Shown here piece by piece: positions 43,460-52,271 of a DNA stretch of 64,000 nucleotides. Every line of letters starts with the position of its first letter. The first letter of the stretch is position 1. The stretch comes from Chryseobacterium sp. FH1 (GTDB lineage Bacteria; Bacteroidota; Bacteroidia; Flavobacteriales; Weeksellaceae), in NCBI RefSeq assembly GCF_000735135.1, contig NZ_JPLZ01000006.1:186001-250000 (forward strand), in the 5' to 3' direction. The notes under the pieces are model-generated. The model worked only from the letters and a program-made list of their open reading frames with translations, had not been told where the DNA came from and made no database searches. The position numbers and the translations under genes were made by a program.

Positions 43460-45274
43460 TTACGAATTCATTGCTTTATCAAGGATTTTCTTTGCAAAGA
43501 TTGTGTTTGAATGCTTTAGCCCATAAATTTTCATATTGATTTCTAATGATTTTTTCAAATATTCTACAGCTAATTCTTTGTTTCCTTTCAATAAGTGAAC
43601 CGTCCCAAGATTATAATAGGATCCTCCTTGACTTGGCTCAATGTTGATTTCCAAAGCGATCTTCAAGCATTCATGTGCATATTTTATGCAGTTGTCATAA
43701 TCTCCTAGTTGTAAACTGACATTTGCTAGATTGTGTAAAGACATGCATTCACCTTGTCTATCTCCAATTTGTCTTGTTATATCGATACCTTTCTGTAATA
43801 AGATTTTAGATGTTTTATAGTCACCTTTTTTAAATAGAGCGACTCCAAGACTAGTATACATACTACCTTCTGATTGTTTATTTCCTGTTATTTTTGCAAT
43901 TGGTAGCCCCTTCTGTAAGGTTTTTATAGCCTTCTCGACTTGTCCGGTTTGGTTATAAACAGTTGCGAGATTTCCTAATGAAGGGCATAAACTTTCTACG
44001 TAGTAATTCTCAGCTAAAAATACGGCTCGTTCAAATGCTTTGGCAGCATTGTCATAATCTTCGAGATTTCTGTAAACGCTACCAAGTGCTTGTAATTGAG
44101 AAATTTCGCCTTGGGTATTACCTATTTCTCTGCAAACTTTGCTTGACTCTTCTAAACATTTTTGAGCTTCCGGAAATCTACCTGTTGCATTTAAAGCCAT
44201 TCCAAGGTTACCAAGTTGAGCGTAAAAAAACAATTGATTATTTTCACTTTGAGCTATATGGAGACCTTTTTGCCATATTTGTATAGAAATATTATATTCT
44301 CCAATATCGTAGAAAAGCCTTGCTGCTAATTGATTTTTTATTGCTAAGGAATATTGAGACTCTTTCTGTATCCATATATTAATATTTTCACTCCAATTTA
44401 TAGGCTCAGAAAAATGTTTTTTTAAAGTTTCACTCGAAAACTGTTCCCACAATTGTCTTACTAGAAAATCAGTGTTGTAATAGATTCTAACTCCATTGTA
44501 GAGATCGAAGGGATTGTTATACTTTTTAAAATCTATTTTTTCAACAACACAACTATTTTCATCAAAGGAATGTTCTATAAAAATTATATGACTTTGATTT
44601 TGAGTAATGAGTTGGATTTGTGGAGTTATATCAAAGTGATCTGAACAACTGTATCCCAAAAAAAGGACGTTAGGATTTATTTTTTCTGAAAAAAAGGATG
44701 AAATTGTTTTATGTTTATTTTGACTTATATATTGACGTGCAACTAGATCCAAAGTTATTTCAACTTCTTTTTTATTTGAGATGCAACCATGTATTTTAAT
44801 AAGTTTAACATTACCATCATTCCAATCAATATTTTTAAACTCTTCATCACACGAAAAAACATGATAATGAGTGCTATTAATTAATTTCATTTCCAACAAT
44901 GCATCTTCAATTAATGTATCAAAATTTGTAGTAATTATATTTTTTACAAATCCCAATTTGATTAATAGAGCTATCAGTTGATGGCTGTCGTTTGGCTGTC
45001 CTTTTGTAAAGATATTTAATATGTCATCAATATTTGTTTCATTTGATAACGTTTGAATGAACGCCTCAAAAGGCAGATTTGAGTTTAGGAGGATTTTTGA
45101 GTCATTTTCATTGACATCAATTACTTTTAGAATGTATTTAAGTAAATTGTTGACTAGCGGAAGGCCGGAATTGTAAGATATTCCAGCACCACAAAATATT
45201 GCAACTTCTTTGTTCTGTAACTTATTTTTAATCCTACAAATTATTTCATTGCATGAGGATGAATTTATATTCAT
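43460..45274 (-). CDS. SIR2-like NADase domain fused to TPR repeats
   Basis: A 604-residue protein. The N-terminal half is a SIR2 domain of the defence type: GAGIS (29-33) in AIFCGAGISYNSGLP, TTNFD (115-119), IHG with H162, and FLGYSCSDHFD. The histidine and NAD-contact residues are present. The C-terminal half (about 330-604) is at least six TPR units (for example LGNLATVYNQTGQVEKAIKTLQKGL). SIR2-TPR proteins act in anti-phage defence as NAD-depleting effectors with TPR sensors, by analogy with other SIR2 systems. It lies upstream of the methyltransferase operon on the same strand but has its own palindrome 62 bp upstream of the ATG. Confidence 0.85.
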   Translation of the reverse strand: MNINSSSCNEIICRIKNKLQNKEVAIFCGAGISYNSGLPLVNNLLKYILKVIDVNENDSKILLNSNLPFEAFIQTLSNETNIDDILNIFTKGQPNDSHQLIALLIKLGFVKNIITTNFDTLIEDALLEMKLINSTHYHVFSCDEEFKNIDWNDGNVKLIKIHGCISNKKEVEITLDLVARQYISQNKHKTISSFFSEKINPNVLFLGYSCSDHFDITPQIQLITQNQSHIIFIEHSFDENSCVVEKIDFKKYNNPFDLYNGVRIYYNTDFLVRQLWEQFSSETLKKHFSEPINWSENINIWIQKESQYSLAIKNQLAARLFYDIGEYNISIQIWQKGLHIAQSENNQLFFYAQLGNLGMALNATGRFPEAQKCLEESSKVCREIGNTQGEISQLQALGSVYRNLEDYDNAAKAFERAVFLAENYYVESLCPSLGNLATVYNQTGQVEKAIKTLQKGLPIAKITGNKQSEGSMYTSLGVALFKKGDYKTSKILLQKGIDITRQIGDRQGECMSLHNLANVSLQLGDYDNCIKYAHECLKIALEINIEPSQGGSYYNLGTVHLLKGNKELAVEYLKKSLEINMKIYGLKHSNTIFAKKILDKAMNS

Positions 45275-45336
45275 TAAAATAATCTAATAGTGTGTACTAT
45301 GAGAACCAAATATATCAACTTTTCATTTGTCCTCAT

Positions 45337-45350
45337 TACGGTTTTCCGTA
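45337..45350. promoter_or_regulatory. Palindromic operator TACGG-N4-CCGTA
   Basis: TACGGTTTTCCGTA, 62 bp upstream of the SIR2-TPR start codon; same motif as at 7943 and 38430. Confidence 0.6.
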
Positions 45351-45439
45351 AAACAACAAAAGTAAATACAACGATAAAATTTTCAATCAGTATTTTTACT
45401 GAATTTTAATTAGGTATGGTAACATTTATCTTGTGAAAC

Positions 45440-45469
45440 AAAAAATCCCGACTCACGTCAGGATTTTTT
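45440..45469. terminator. Bidirectional-looking terminator hairpin
   Basis: AAAAAATCC-CGAC pairs with GTC-A-GGATTTTTT around TCAC. A tract and T tract on both sides suit termination from either direction. Confidence 0.75.
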
Positions 45470-45565
45470 CTTTATTTCAATCTCTTTTATATCGTCGTAT
45501 TTAATTTCATTTATTGGCTCGTTAGAAAAAAATTCTTTTATTGAACTTCCAAGCGATGGCAATAA
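45458..45565 (-). pseudogene. Short C-terminal coding remnant
   Basis: The minus strand reads LPSLGSSIKEFFSNEPINEI, then KYDDIKEIEIKKKS and a stop inside the terminator. The strand looks coding, but an in-frame stop lies just upstream of the leucines and no ATG is present. Either a tiny TTG-started peptide or, more likely, the end of a lost gene. Confidence 0.3.
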
Positions 45566-45660
45566 GATTTAAATTTTTGATATCGAATTTTGCAGTTTTA
45601 GACTTTGTATCTACATTAATGATTTAACTTGCGCTCTTTCCAATGATAGGGATTTTGACT

Positions 45661-46341
45661 TTAGACTTTTAGTATTCTTTTACCTGTTTTGATAAAGTCA
45701 TCATATTTCATTGCCAATTCATTTTCAATCGAAGAAATATTTTTCCATGCATCATCAAATCTCTTTCTGTCACTATGAGCCCATTCTTTTGGAATCGACA
45801 GCCATCCTGGAGTTCCGTGAATACCACTAACTGTATTTACTGTAACAGAGCGTAATTCTCCTATTGTTTTAAGCAATTGTTCCTTTTTCTCCTCTAAAAC
45901 TGGATTAAGAAATTCAAAATATGCTTTTCTGTTTTCATCAGTTAATTCAATGATAGTGAATAGATTTTCACCGTAAAAAGCGTTGCTTGAAAATATGTTT
46001 TGTTTCACATTCATAATCATATCTTCAGTAAGAAATTCATCTCTGATTTTCATATATAAATTACAATCCAATTCAATTGTATCGTCATCATATTTGAATG
46101 TTCTATTTTGTTTTAAAATGTAGTAGATCCACATAATGAGTGAAAGAATTATTAGAACCACAATACAAATCCAGAGTTTAATAGGATAATTCCAGAATTT
46201 TAGAAATGCATCTTTGAAGGATATTTTTTGAGATATAGAGACTATTTTATTGTTAATTAAAGTAATCAAAAATAAAATTCCCACGGAAATAACTTTGCTC
46301 CACACAGAATCATTCCAAATTTTCTGTAATTTTTTAATCAT
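45661..46341 (-). CDS. Membrane protein of unknown function
   Basis: A 226-residue protein with two membrane segments near the N-terminus (VISVGILFLITLIN and LWICIVVLIILSLIMWIYYIL) and a cytosolic C-terminal domain (about 85-226) that is helical and contains SVTVNTVSGIHGTPGWLSIPKE. No recognised domain. It sits between the SIR2-TPR and XRE genes in a defence-like neighbourhood and is alone in its transcription unit. A role in defence is possible by location only. Confidence 0.65.
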   Translation of the reverse strand: MIKKLQKIWNDSVWSKVISVGILFLITLINNKIVSISQKISFKDAFLKFWNYPIKLWICIVVLIILSLIMWIYYILKQNRTFKYDDDTIELDCNLYMKIRDEFLTEDMIMNVKQNIFSSNAFYGENLFTIIELTDENRKAYFEFLNPVLEEKKEQLLKTIGELRSVTVNTVSGIHGTPGWLSIPKEWAHSDRKRFDDAWKNISSIENELAMKYDDFIKTGKRILKV

Positions 46342-46481
46342 TTTCGAAGATTGATAAATTTTGTATCATTATCAAATGTAACGAATTAGAAGTTAGTTTT
46401 TACAATCTTCTTTAAAAACAAAAATACCAACTCTCAACAAAATTTTTTAAAACTTTTATTATCTTTATAAAAAGCACAAAT

Positions 46482-46565
46482 ATGAAAACCCAAAAAATCT
46501 ACAGCATCATAGCAGCCCTCGCTACCAGTGGAGTTTCAATTTTACTAATTAGAAAAGAATACTAG
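46482..46565 (+). CDS. Possible 27-residue membrane peptide
   Basis: An ATG frame of 27 codons with one hydrophobic helix (IYSIIAALATSGVSILLI) flanked by lysines, KTQK in front and RKEY behind. It has the form of a small membrane peptide or type I toxin-like peptide. It is followed by a terminator at 46619. No match recalled. Confidence 0.35.
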   Translation: MKTQKIYSIIAALATSGVSILLIRKEY

Positions 46566-46618
46566 ATACCTAAAAACTTCTTAGACAATGTTCTAAGCGT
46601 TACTACAAAGTAACTATA

Positions 46619-46647
46619 AAAAAAATCCTGACATTGTCAGGATTTTA
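46619..46647. terminator. Terminator hairpin shared by convergent units
   Basis: AAAATCCTGACA and TGTCAGGATTTT are almost perfectly complementary. It lies at the stop of the XRE gene and after the small peptide frame, so it could serve both strands. Confidence 0.75.
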
Positions 46648-46893
46648 CTTTTTTATATTTTGAAACAATTCTTCTAAGGTTATCTCTTTTTTACGACAAA
46701 TTTTAGCTATCGTTTTAACTGACATATTATACTCTGTTTTCGATGTACCTAGTGCAATATTTTTAATTCTTCTAACAGTACTTTCTTCTATATCACATTT
46801 AGACGCAAACTCTCTCTGTGATTTTGCTTTTGAAATCCAGTTTGTATATACGTATTTGCAAATAGCAATAATGACTTCCTGCTCATTCTCCAT
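46645..46893 (-). CDS. Short XRE-type HTH regulator
   Basis: An 82-residue protein that is almost entirely an XRE-like helix-turn-helix: SQREFASKCDIEESTVRRIKNIALGTSKTEYNMSVKTIAKICRKKEITLEELFQ. It is a DNA-binding regulator. A degenerate copy of the palindrome (11 of 14 bases) lies 33 bp upstream at 46927-46940, and a promoter for the putative ncRNA points away from it. It is a candidate for the regulator that recognises the palindromes, but this is not shown. Confidence 0.8.
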   Translation of the reverse strand: MENEQEVIIAICKYVYTNWISKAKSQREFASKCDIEESTVRRIKNIALGTSKTEYNMSVKTIAKICRKKEITLEELFQNIKK

Positions 46894-46926
46894 TAGCGCA
46901 AATTAAAAGAAAGAGAAAAAAAATAG

Positions 46927-46940
46927 TGCGGTTTTCTGTG
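46927..46940. promoter_or_regulatory. Degenerate palindrome TGCGGTTTTCTGTG
   Basis: Matches TACGGTTTTCCGTA in 11 of 14 bases, 33 bp upstream of the XRE gene and 20 bp before the -7 box of the putative ncRNA. It may be a weak operator for autoregulation. Confidence 0.3.
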
Positions 46941-46959
46941 CGCAATAATAAAATATTGC

Positions 46960-46967
46960 TATATTTG
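46960..46967 (+). promoter_or_regulatory. -7 box TATATTTG of the putative ncRNA
   Basis: A perfect TAnnTTTG match. Transcription would start at about 46974, precisely before the first hairpin of the structured region. No clear TTG -33 box is seen at the expected distance. Confidence 0.5.
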
Positions 46968-46974
46968 TAAAATA

Positions 46975-47145
46975 AGTTACTGTAATGTAACTTTGCGATA
47001 CTTCAAAGAATTATAGAAGCTATTGCTTAGAATCTTGTACTAGAAAACTGGTAATTTTATTGAGACAAGAGGATAAGTATTGTAGCTCACGACCTAGGCG
47101 TGAGCTCTCTTATCTGTCTCAGGGTATACCAGTACCTCTAGTTCG
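46975..47145 (+). ncRNA. Putative structured ncRNA between XRE and SusC loci
   Basis: Two structured parts follow the promoter-like box. A small hairpin is AGTTAC/GTAACT (about 46975-46992). The main rod is built of four coaxial stems: ACTGGTA 47047-47053 with 47127-47133, TGAGACA 47061-47067 with 47115-47121, GATAAG 47072-47077 with 47109-47114, and AGCTCACG 47084-47091 with 47099-47106, the last closing a 7-nt loop ACCTAGG. CTAG pairs further out (47040-47043, 47138-47141). No coding frame. The family is not known to me; a 6S-like regulatory RNA is one possibility because of the long rod with internal loops. Ends are approximate. Confidence 0.55.
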
Positions 47146-47863
47146 GATTTGTAGAGTTTCATGCCGTTTTTGTTTCCCAATGCTGTCCGCTTTCTCCGCT
47201 TACTAAGCCGCTTCCCAAAATATACTAAAGTGTAGTATCAAACACGACACGATACAATGGGGTGTACAACCCATTGCGGCTTCACAGCTTTCACGGGACT
47301 TGCAATGTTCTATTCCATATTAAACAAGAATTTCCACCCTCCAGCGCGATGGGCAAAGGAATTCCACCCTTTAGGGCCGGGGAAAAGAATTCCTTTAGAG
47401 CCAGGAAAAGAATTCCCTCAAAAATTGGATTAGAACACAAAAAAATTACATTCAATCAAATTAATTTCAAGGATTGTCTTTGGCGGGAAAGTATTACCAT
47501 GTCAATTAAGCTTTCCCCTAAAGCGATCCGAAAAAACAAAAACAAAAATGAAAACTCAAATCCTCAAAGAAATTTTCCACCCTTCAGGGTCGGGAGAAGA
47601 AATTTTTCACCCTTTAGGGTCGGGGAGAAAAAATTTCCACCCTTTAAGTTCGGAGCTAGAAATTTTCCACCCTTTAGGGCAGGGGAAAGAAAATTTCCAC
47701 AACGATACCTGATACTTTATACACCATACTTTATACACCATACATAGTACATTGTACTTTTTACATCCGACAAAAAAAAGCCCTCCCAGCACCATTAGTA
47801 TATTGGAGTGTACGTAGTGCAGAGGAGAACCCAAGTTCAACTAATTAAACCTTTATCAAAAGT
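47146..47863. other. Gene-free upstream region of the SusC locus
   Basis: About 720 bp. It contains a hairpin CAATGGG/CCCATTG (about 47256-47277), diverged units with GAATTCC and CACCCTT (47331-47420), the 30-bp tandem array (47571-47700) and a twice-repeated ATACTTTATACACC (about 47709-47740). The long plus-strand open frame across it is a by-product of the 30-bp period. Confidence 0.5.
47571..47700 (+). repeat. 30-bp tandem repeat array
   Basis: Four units with exact 30-bp spacing (the CACCCTT core begins at 47578, 47608, 47638 and 47668), then a partial fifth. Each unit is of the form TTTCCACCCTTTAGGGTCGG plus a purine-rich remainder. Single units of the same motif occur at about 61990-62028 and 62927-62962. 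Confidence 0.85.
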
Positions 47864-50800
47864 ATGAAAAAAAACTTTTGCAGCCTAAGTCATATCCAAT
47901 TGGCTTTTGGCATCACCTTGCTCGTCTCAGGCGTAGCAATAGGGCAGATGCGGATCATTACCGGCACTGTCACAGACAATGGGAAACCCGTCTCGGGCGT
48001 TTCCGTATTCCAAAAGGACACAGACGTGGTAGTTGTCACGAGCAATTCCGGGGCTTATGCCGTTCAGGTATCTGGTGACAATCCTACGCTGGTTTTCAGA
48101 CACCATGGCTTACCAGAACGGACGGTCACCACGGACGGTCGCCAAACCATAGACATTGATCTCGCACGGCAGGACAACCAGATCGAGGAGGTCATCCTCA
48201 ACGCTGGCTACTACAAGGTCAAAGGCCGGGAGAGTACAGGAAGCATCGCCAAGGTCACCGCCAAGGACATAGAAAACCAGCCTGTCAACAATGCATTGTC
48301 GGCAATACAAGGAAGGATGGCAGGCGTGAACATTGTGCAGATCGGTGGCAATACCGGAGGTGGCTACGATGTGCAGATCAGGGGACGAAATAGTCTCCGA
48401 TCCATCACCAACGGCCTGATCAACGGCAACGAACCATTGTACGTCATCAACGGATTTCCCATCGATAGCCAACTGCCCACAAGCTATACCGTCAATTTCG
48501 AGCCGGTTCGCAACATCAACCCCCTGAGCGCGATCAACCCCAACGACATCGAAAGCATCGAGATCCTAAAGGATGCCGACGCCACCGCAATATATGGTTC
48601 ACGAGGTGCAAACGGCGTGATCCTCGTCACTACCAAGAAAGCCTCGTTAAGGGAACTGACGCTCAACCTGAACACCAGTCTCAGCCTCGGTCGTGTCGCG
48701 AGCAGATTCAAGATGATGGACACAGGGCAGTACGTCAATATGAGGGAAGAGGCCTTTCGGAACACTGGCATCACAACGATCCCTGCAAATGCCTATGACA
48801 TAAACGGGATATGGGACAGGAGCCGTTACACCGATTGGCAGAGAAGGCTCATCGGCAACACGTCGGAAAACAGCATGACCCAGCTCTCACTCAGCGGTGC
48901 CGGAAACAGAAACTCTTTCAGGGTAGGTTTCACGCACACCGACAACGGTACGGTGTATCCCGCCGATTTCCACAACAAGAACAACATACTGAACAGCGAA
49001 TTTAATTACGAGAGTGCCGACCGCAACTTTTCTATCGGTTCTTCCAACAACTTGGCATTCCAAAGCAACAATACCATGAACAGCGACTTTACCAGGCGCT
49101 CACTTCTGCTTTCACCCAACGCACCGGAGCTCTACGATGCCGGCGGAAACCTCAATTGGGAGAACAACACCTTCACCAATCCATTAGGCGCTTTGAATGG
49201 CAGGTACAGCGCAAGATCTTTCCAGCTCAACCAGACCATGCTCGTATCCTATGGTTTTTGGAGCAATTGGAAGGTCAAGCTGAACGCTGGGGTGAACTAT
49301 AGAGATCTGGACGAGCTCACGCTTTCCCCGAATACTATGTACAATCCAGCATTTTTGTCAGGTTCTAGCCCCGCCTATTCTACGGCGTCGCAGGGGAGGT
49401 CGTCATCCTCCTCATACCTCTTCGAGCCGCAGTTATCTTGGAATACAAAAACAGACAATACAAGCTGGGAGGCACTTGTTGGCGCCACCTATCAGGAGTC
49501 AACCACAAAAATATCATCCATGAGAGGAACGGGGTACACCTCCAACGATCTTCTGGAGAACATTGCGGCGGCCAAGACGATCAACATCCTGAACCTGAAT
49601 GAGACCCGATACAGATATGCCGCGCTCTTTGGAAGGCTGAACTGGATGTACAAGAAAAGGTATGTCCTGAACATCACCGGCCGACGGGACGGCTCCAGTA
49701 GATTTGGCCCTGACAACAGGTATGCGAATTTCGGCGCCTTGGGCGGTGCATGGATCTTTTCGGAAGAAGGCTTCTTGCGGGACTCGAAGTGGCTGAACAT
49801 CGGAAAGATCAGGGCAAGCTACGGTATTACAGGAAGCGATAGGATCGGCGACTACCAGTATCTGGATACTTACGCATTGTCGTTTAACAGCTACAACGGC
49901 GAGGCAGGCTTTGCGCCATCCCGCCTTTTCAACCCCAACTTCTCTTGGGAGAGAACCAGAAAATTGGAGGTGGCAATGGAATGGTCGCTATTCAAGGACA
50001 GGGTCAGCCTTACCTCCGCTTGGTACAGGAACTCTTCGTCCAACCAGCTTGTAGGTTATCAGTTGCCTGCTACCACGGGATTTGCATCAGTGCTCGCAAA
50101 TCTTGGTGCAGTTGTGGAAAATACGGGCTTTGAGCAGACGGTCGGATTTCAGTTCATCACAAGTAGCGATTGGCAGTGGGGCACAAACCTCAACATCTCC
50201 TTCCCAAGGAATAGGCTGGTCGCATTCCCCGGTTTGGAGGGTTCCCCTTATGCAAACCAGTATGTGATAGGACAGCCTGTCACGATCCTCAAGCTTCTCG
50301 AATATCAGGGCATTGATCCTGAGACAGGAAAATACAGGTTTAAAGATGCGAACAACGATGGCAAGATCACCATTTTGGATGATGCCCAGACCGTCGAGAA
50401 TGTCGGGGTACGCTACTTCGGGGGTTTGCAGAACGATATAAGGTTCAAGAACTTTTCTCTCTCGTTTCTGTTCCAGTTCGTGAAGCAGAGGCAGACCAAC
50501 TATTTCAGGGAGATGAATCTGCCCGGAAGCATGAACAACCAGCCCCAGGCATTTACAAATGTCTGGTCACAGAACAATACGGATGGGGTTATCATGCCAT
50601 ATGCCATTGAGGCCGATCCCGAGACCAGCACATTGACAAACTTTTTGAAATTCAGTACCGCCGCGGTCGGTGATGCATCATTCATTCGGTTAAAGAATGT
50701 ACAGGTCAATTATACGCTTCCAATAGCAAAAGGTATTGTAAGGGAGGCCCGCATCTACGTGCAGGGTCAGAACCTTATCACATGGACCAGCTATTTCGGG

Positions 50801-50878
50801 CTCGATCCGGAGTTTCTCATCTCAGGATACCTCCCGCCACTGAAGACCTATGCATTCGGATTTCAACTCACCTTTTAA
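47864..50878 (+). CDS. SusC/RagA-type TonB-dependent outer membrane transporter
   Basis: A 1,004-residue protein: signal peptide (IQLAFGITLLVSGVAIGQ), carboxypeptidase-regulatory-like domain (about 30-105, ITGTVTDNGKPVSGVSVFQK), then the plug (GSIAKVTAKDIENQPVNNALSAIQGRMAGVNI, NPNDIESIEILKDADATAIYGSRGANGVILVTTKK) and a 22-strand barrel ending in aromatic F at the C-terminus (AFGFQLTF). It imports large substrates, with SusD as lid. Its SusD follows 12 bp later; the downstream S9 peptidase suggests peptide substrates. Regulator probably the TPR-AraC protein at 57274. Confidence 0.95.
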   Translation: MKKNFCSLSHIQLAFGITLLVSGVAIGQMRIITGTVTDNGKPVSGVSVFQKDTDVVVVTSNSGAYAVQVSGDNPTLVFRHHGLPERTVTTDGRQTIDIDLARQDNQIEEVILNAGYYKVKGRESTGSIAKVTAKDIENQPVNNALSAIQGRMAGVNIVQIGGNTGGGYDVQIRGRNSLRSITNGLINGNEPLYVINGFPIDSQLPTSYTVNFEPVRNINPLSAINPNDIESIEILKDADATAIYGSRGANGVILVTTKKASLRELTLNLNTSLSLGRVASRFKMMDTGQYVNMREEAFRNTGITTIPANAYDINGIWDRSRYTDWQRRLIGNTSENSMTQLSLSGAGNRNSFRVGFTHTDNGTVYPADFHNKNNILNSEFNYESADRNFSIGSSNNLAFQSNNTMNSDFTRRSLLLSPNAPELYDAGGNLNWENNTFTNPLGALNGRYSARSFQLNQTMLVSYGFWSNWKVKLNAGVNYRDLDELTLSPNTMYNPAFLSGSSPAYSTASQGRSSSSSYLFEPQLSWNTKTDNTSWEALVGATYQESTTKISSMRGTGYTSNDLLENIAAAKTINILNLNETRYRYAALFGRLNWMYKKRYVLNITGRRDGSSRFGPDNRYANFGALGGAWIFSEEGFLRDSKWLNIGKIRASYGITGSDRIGDYQYLDTYALSFNSYNGEAGFAPSRLFNPNFSWERTRKLEVAMEWSLFKDRVSLTSAWYRNSSSNQLVGYQLPATTGFASVLANLGAVVENTGFEQTVGFQFITSSDWQWGTNLNISFPRNRLVAFPGLEGSPYANQYVIGQPVTILKLLEYQGIDPETGKYRFKDANNDGKITILDDAQTVENVGVRYFGGLQNDIRFKNFSLSFLFQFVKQRQTNYFREMNLPGSMNNQPQAFTNVWSQNNTDGVIMPYAIEADPETSTLTNFLKFSTAAVGDASFIRLKNVQVNYTLPIAKGIVREARIYVQGQNLITWTSYFGLDPEFLISGYLPPLKTYAFGFQLTF

Positions 50879-50890
50879 TTACAGAAAAAA

Positions 50891-52270
50891 ATGAAAACTT
50901 TATCTATTTACAAACGATGCTTGCTGGGTTCACTGACCCTGCTGTTCACATCCTGCGAGAAGCTCGTAGAAGTGGAGGATCCCACCAACCAGTTGAATAC
51001 GCAACAGGTCTTTTCTTCGACGGCAACTGCGCAAAGCGCACTTAGTGCACTCTACACGGAGATGCAGATGTCTTCTCTGCTTAGTGGTGGCAACTTTGGG
51101 GCAGGCGCGCTGCTGGGTAGCTACGCAGATGATCTGGATGGTTATAATATCAATGCCACAAATGCGGCGACAGATCTATACAATAATATTCAGACGCCTT
51201 CCAACACTGCGGTGAACGCCGTTTGGACGAATGCCTACAAGGAGATCTATATGGCAAATGCCATTATTGCCGGTATCGGAAGATCCGTTGCTATTCCTGC
51301 AAGCGATGCAAAGAGGATCAAAGGGGAGGCGATGGTCCTTCGAAGCATCATCTATTTCTATCTGTCCCAGATCTTTGGCGATGTCCCGTACACCACCGTC
51401 ACAGACTATGCCGTCAACCAGTCGCTTACCAAGACATCGGCAGATGAGGTCCTCGATAACATCTCGCTCGATCTGGTGGAGGCTGTCACAATGCTGGAGG
51501 ACAACTACCGCAATCCCGAACGGATTTTTGTCAACAGGAAGACGGCAGAGCTGTCTCTCGCTCTGGTCTATAGCCGGCAGGGCAAATGGTCAGACGCAGA
51601 GGCACTTCTTGGGCGTGTGGTGCAAAGTCCGATGTACACATGGCAGCCCGATATTGCGCGAACATTCAAAAAGGAAAGTGGCAATATCATTTTCCAACTG
51701 AAGCCTGTCATAGCAGGTAATGCGACGCCGGAGGCAATGCTTTACTATTTTTATTCAAGTGATCCTAGGGACTATGCTGCCTCGCAAGATCTGATCTCCA
51801 GTTTTGAGCCACAAGATCTCAGATTGCAAAAATGGTTTGAGAAGGTCAACAGTGGCCAGCGCACCTACTACAAGATCAACAAGTACAAGACCATCAGTCA
51901 GAACAATGATGAATGCTCCGTGGTCTTCCGTCTGGAAGAGGCCTATCTGCTTTTGGCGCAGGCGCATGCCGAGCAGGGAAAAGTACTTCAGTCATTGGCC
52001 TATTTAAATCCCGTGCGCCTCAAGGCGGGTCTTCCTGCATTGCAGACAAATATTTCCGTGGAAGACCTCAAGACCGAGGTCCTGAACGAGTCACGGAGAG
52101 AATTTTTCACGGAAAGGGGCATCCGCTTTCTTCACCTGAAAAGAAGTGGCAAACTAGAGATGCTTTCCATTGCAAAACCTAATTGGAAATCATTTCATGC
52201 TTTATGGCCTTTGCCCGTTTCAGAGCTTTCTTTGAACCCCAATCTAAATCCCCAGAACAATGGTTACTAA
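50891..52270 (+). CDS. SusD/RagB-type surface lipoprotein
   Basis: A 459-residue lipoprotein (signal LLGSLTLLFTSC, lipidated Cys about residue 22). It shows the SusD/RagB pattern: LVEVEDPTNQL, the TPR-like core (WTNAYKEIYMANAIIAGI, IKGEAMVLRSIIYFYLSQIFGDVPYTT), and the C-terminal EAYLLLAQAHAEQGKVLQSLAYLNPVRLKAGL, FTERGIRFLHLKRSG. It caps the SusC barrel and captures substrate at the cell surface. It is co-transcribed with susC and ends 1 bp before the S9 peptidase start chosen here. Confidence 0.93.
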   Translation: MKTLSIYKRCLLGSLTLLFTSCEKLVEVEDPTNQLNTQQVFSSTATAQSALSALYTEMQMSSLLSGGNFGAGALLGSYADDLDGYNINATNAATDLYNNIQTPSNTAVNAVWTNAYKEIYMANAIIAGIGRSVAIPASDAKRIKGEAMVLRSIIYFYLSQIFGDVPYTTVTDYAVNQSLTKTSADEVLDNISLDLVEAVTMLEDNYRNPERIFVNRKTAELSLALVYSRQGKWSDAEALLGRVVQSPMYTWQPDIARTFKKESGNIIFQLKPVIAGNATPEAMLYYFYSSDPRDYAASQDLISSFEPQDLRLQKWFEKVNSGQRTYYKINKYKTISQNNDECSVVFRLEEAYLLLAQAHAEQGKVLQSLAYLNPVRLKAGLPALQTNISVEDLKTEVLNESRREFFTERGIRFLHLKRSGKLEMLSIAKPNWKSFHALWPLPVSELSLNPNLNPQNNGY

Positions 52271-52271
52271 T

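Noticed and set aside
45340-45350. Palindrome TACGGTTTTCCGTA as a terminator
   Set aside because: Arms of five bases with no T run, and consistent location upstream of start codons; an operator is more likely.
46975-47145. Retron or DGR non-coding RNA
   Set aside because: The RNA is strongly structured, but no reverse transcriptase gene exists in the window.
47571-47700. CRISPR-like array
   Set aside because: The 30-bp units are adjacent with no spacers and there are no cas genes; this is a tandem repeat.
47262-47747. 161-codon plus-strand open frame with a 10-residue repeat (NFPPFRVG type)
   Set aside because: The 30-bp tandem unit has a length divisible by three, which keeps frames open. 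The same unit occurs singly in clearly non-coding places (61985, 62927), and there is no signal, start context or conserved ending.
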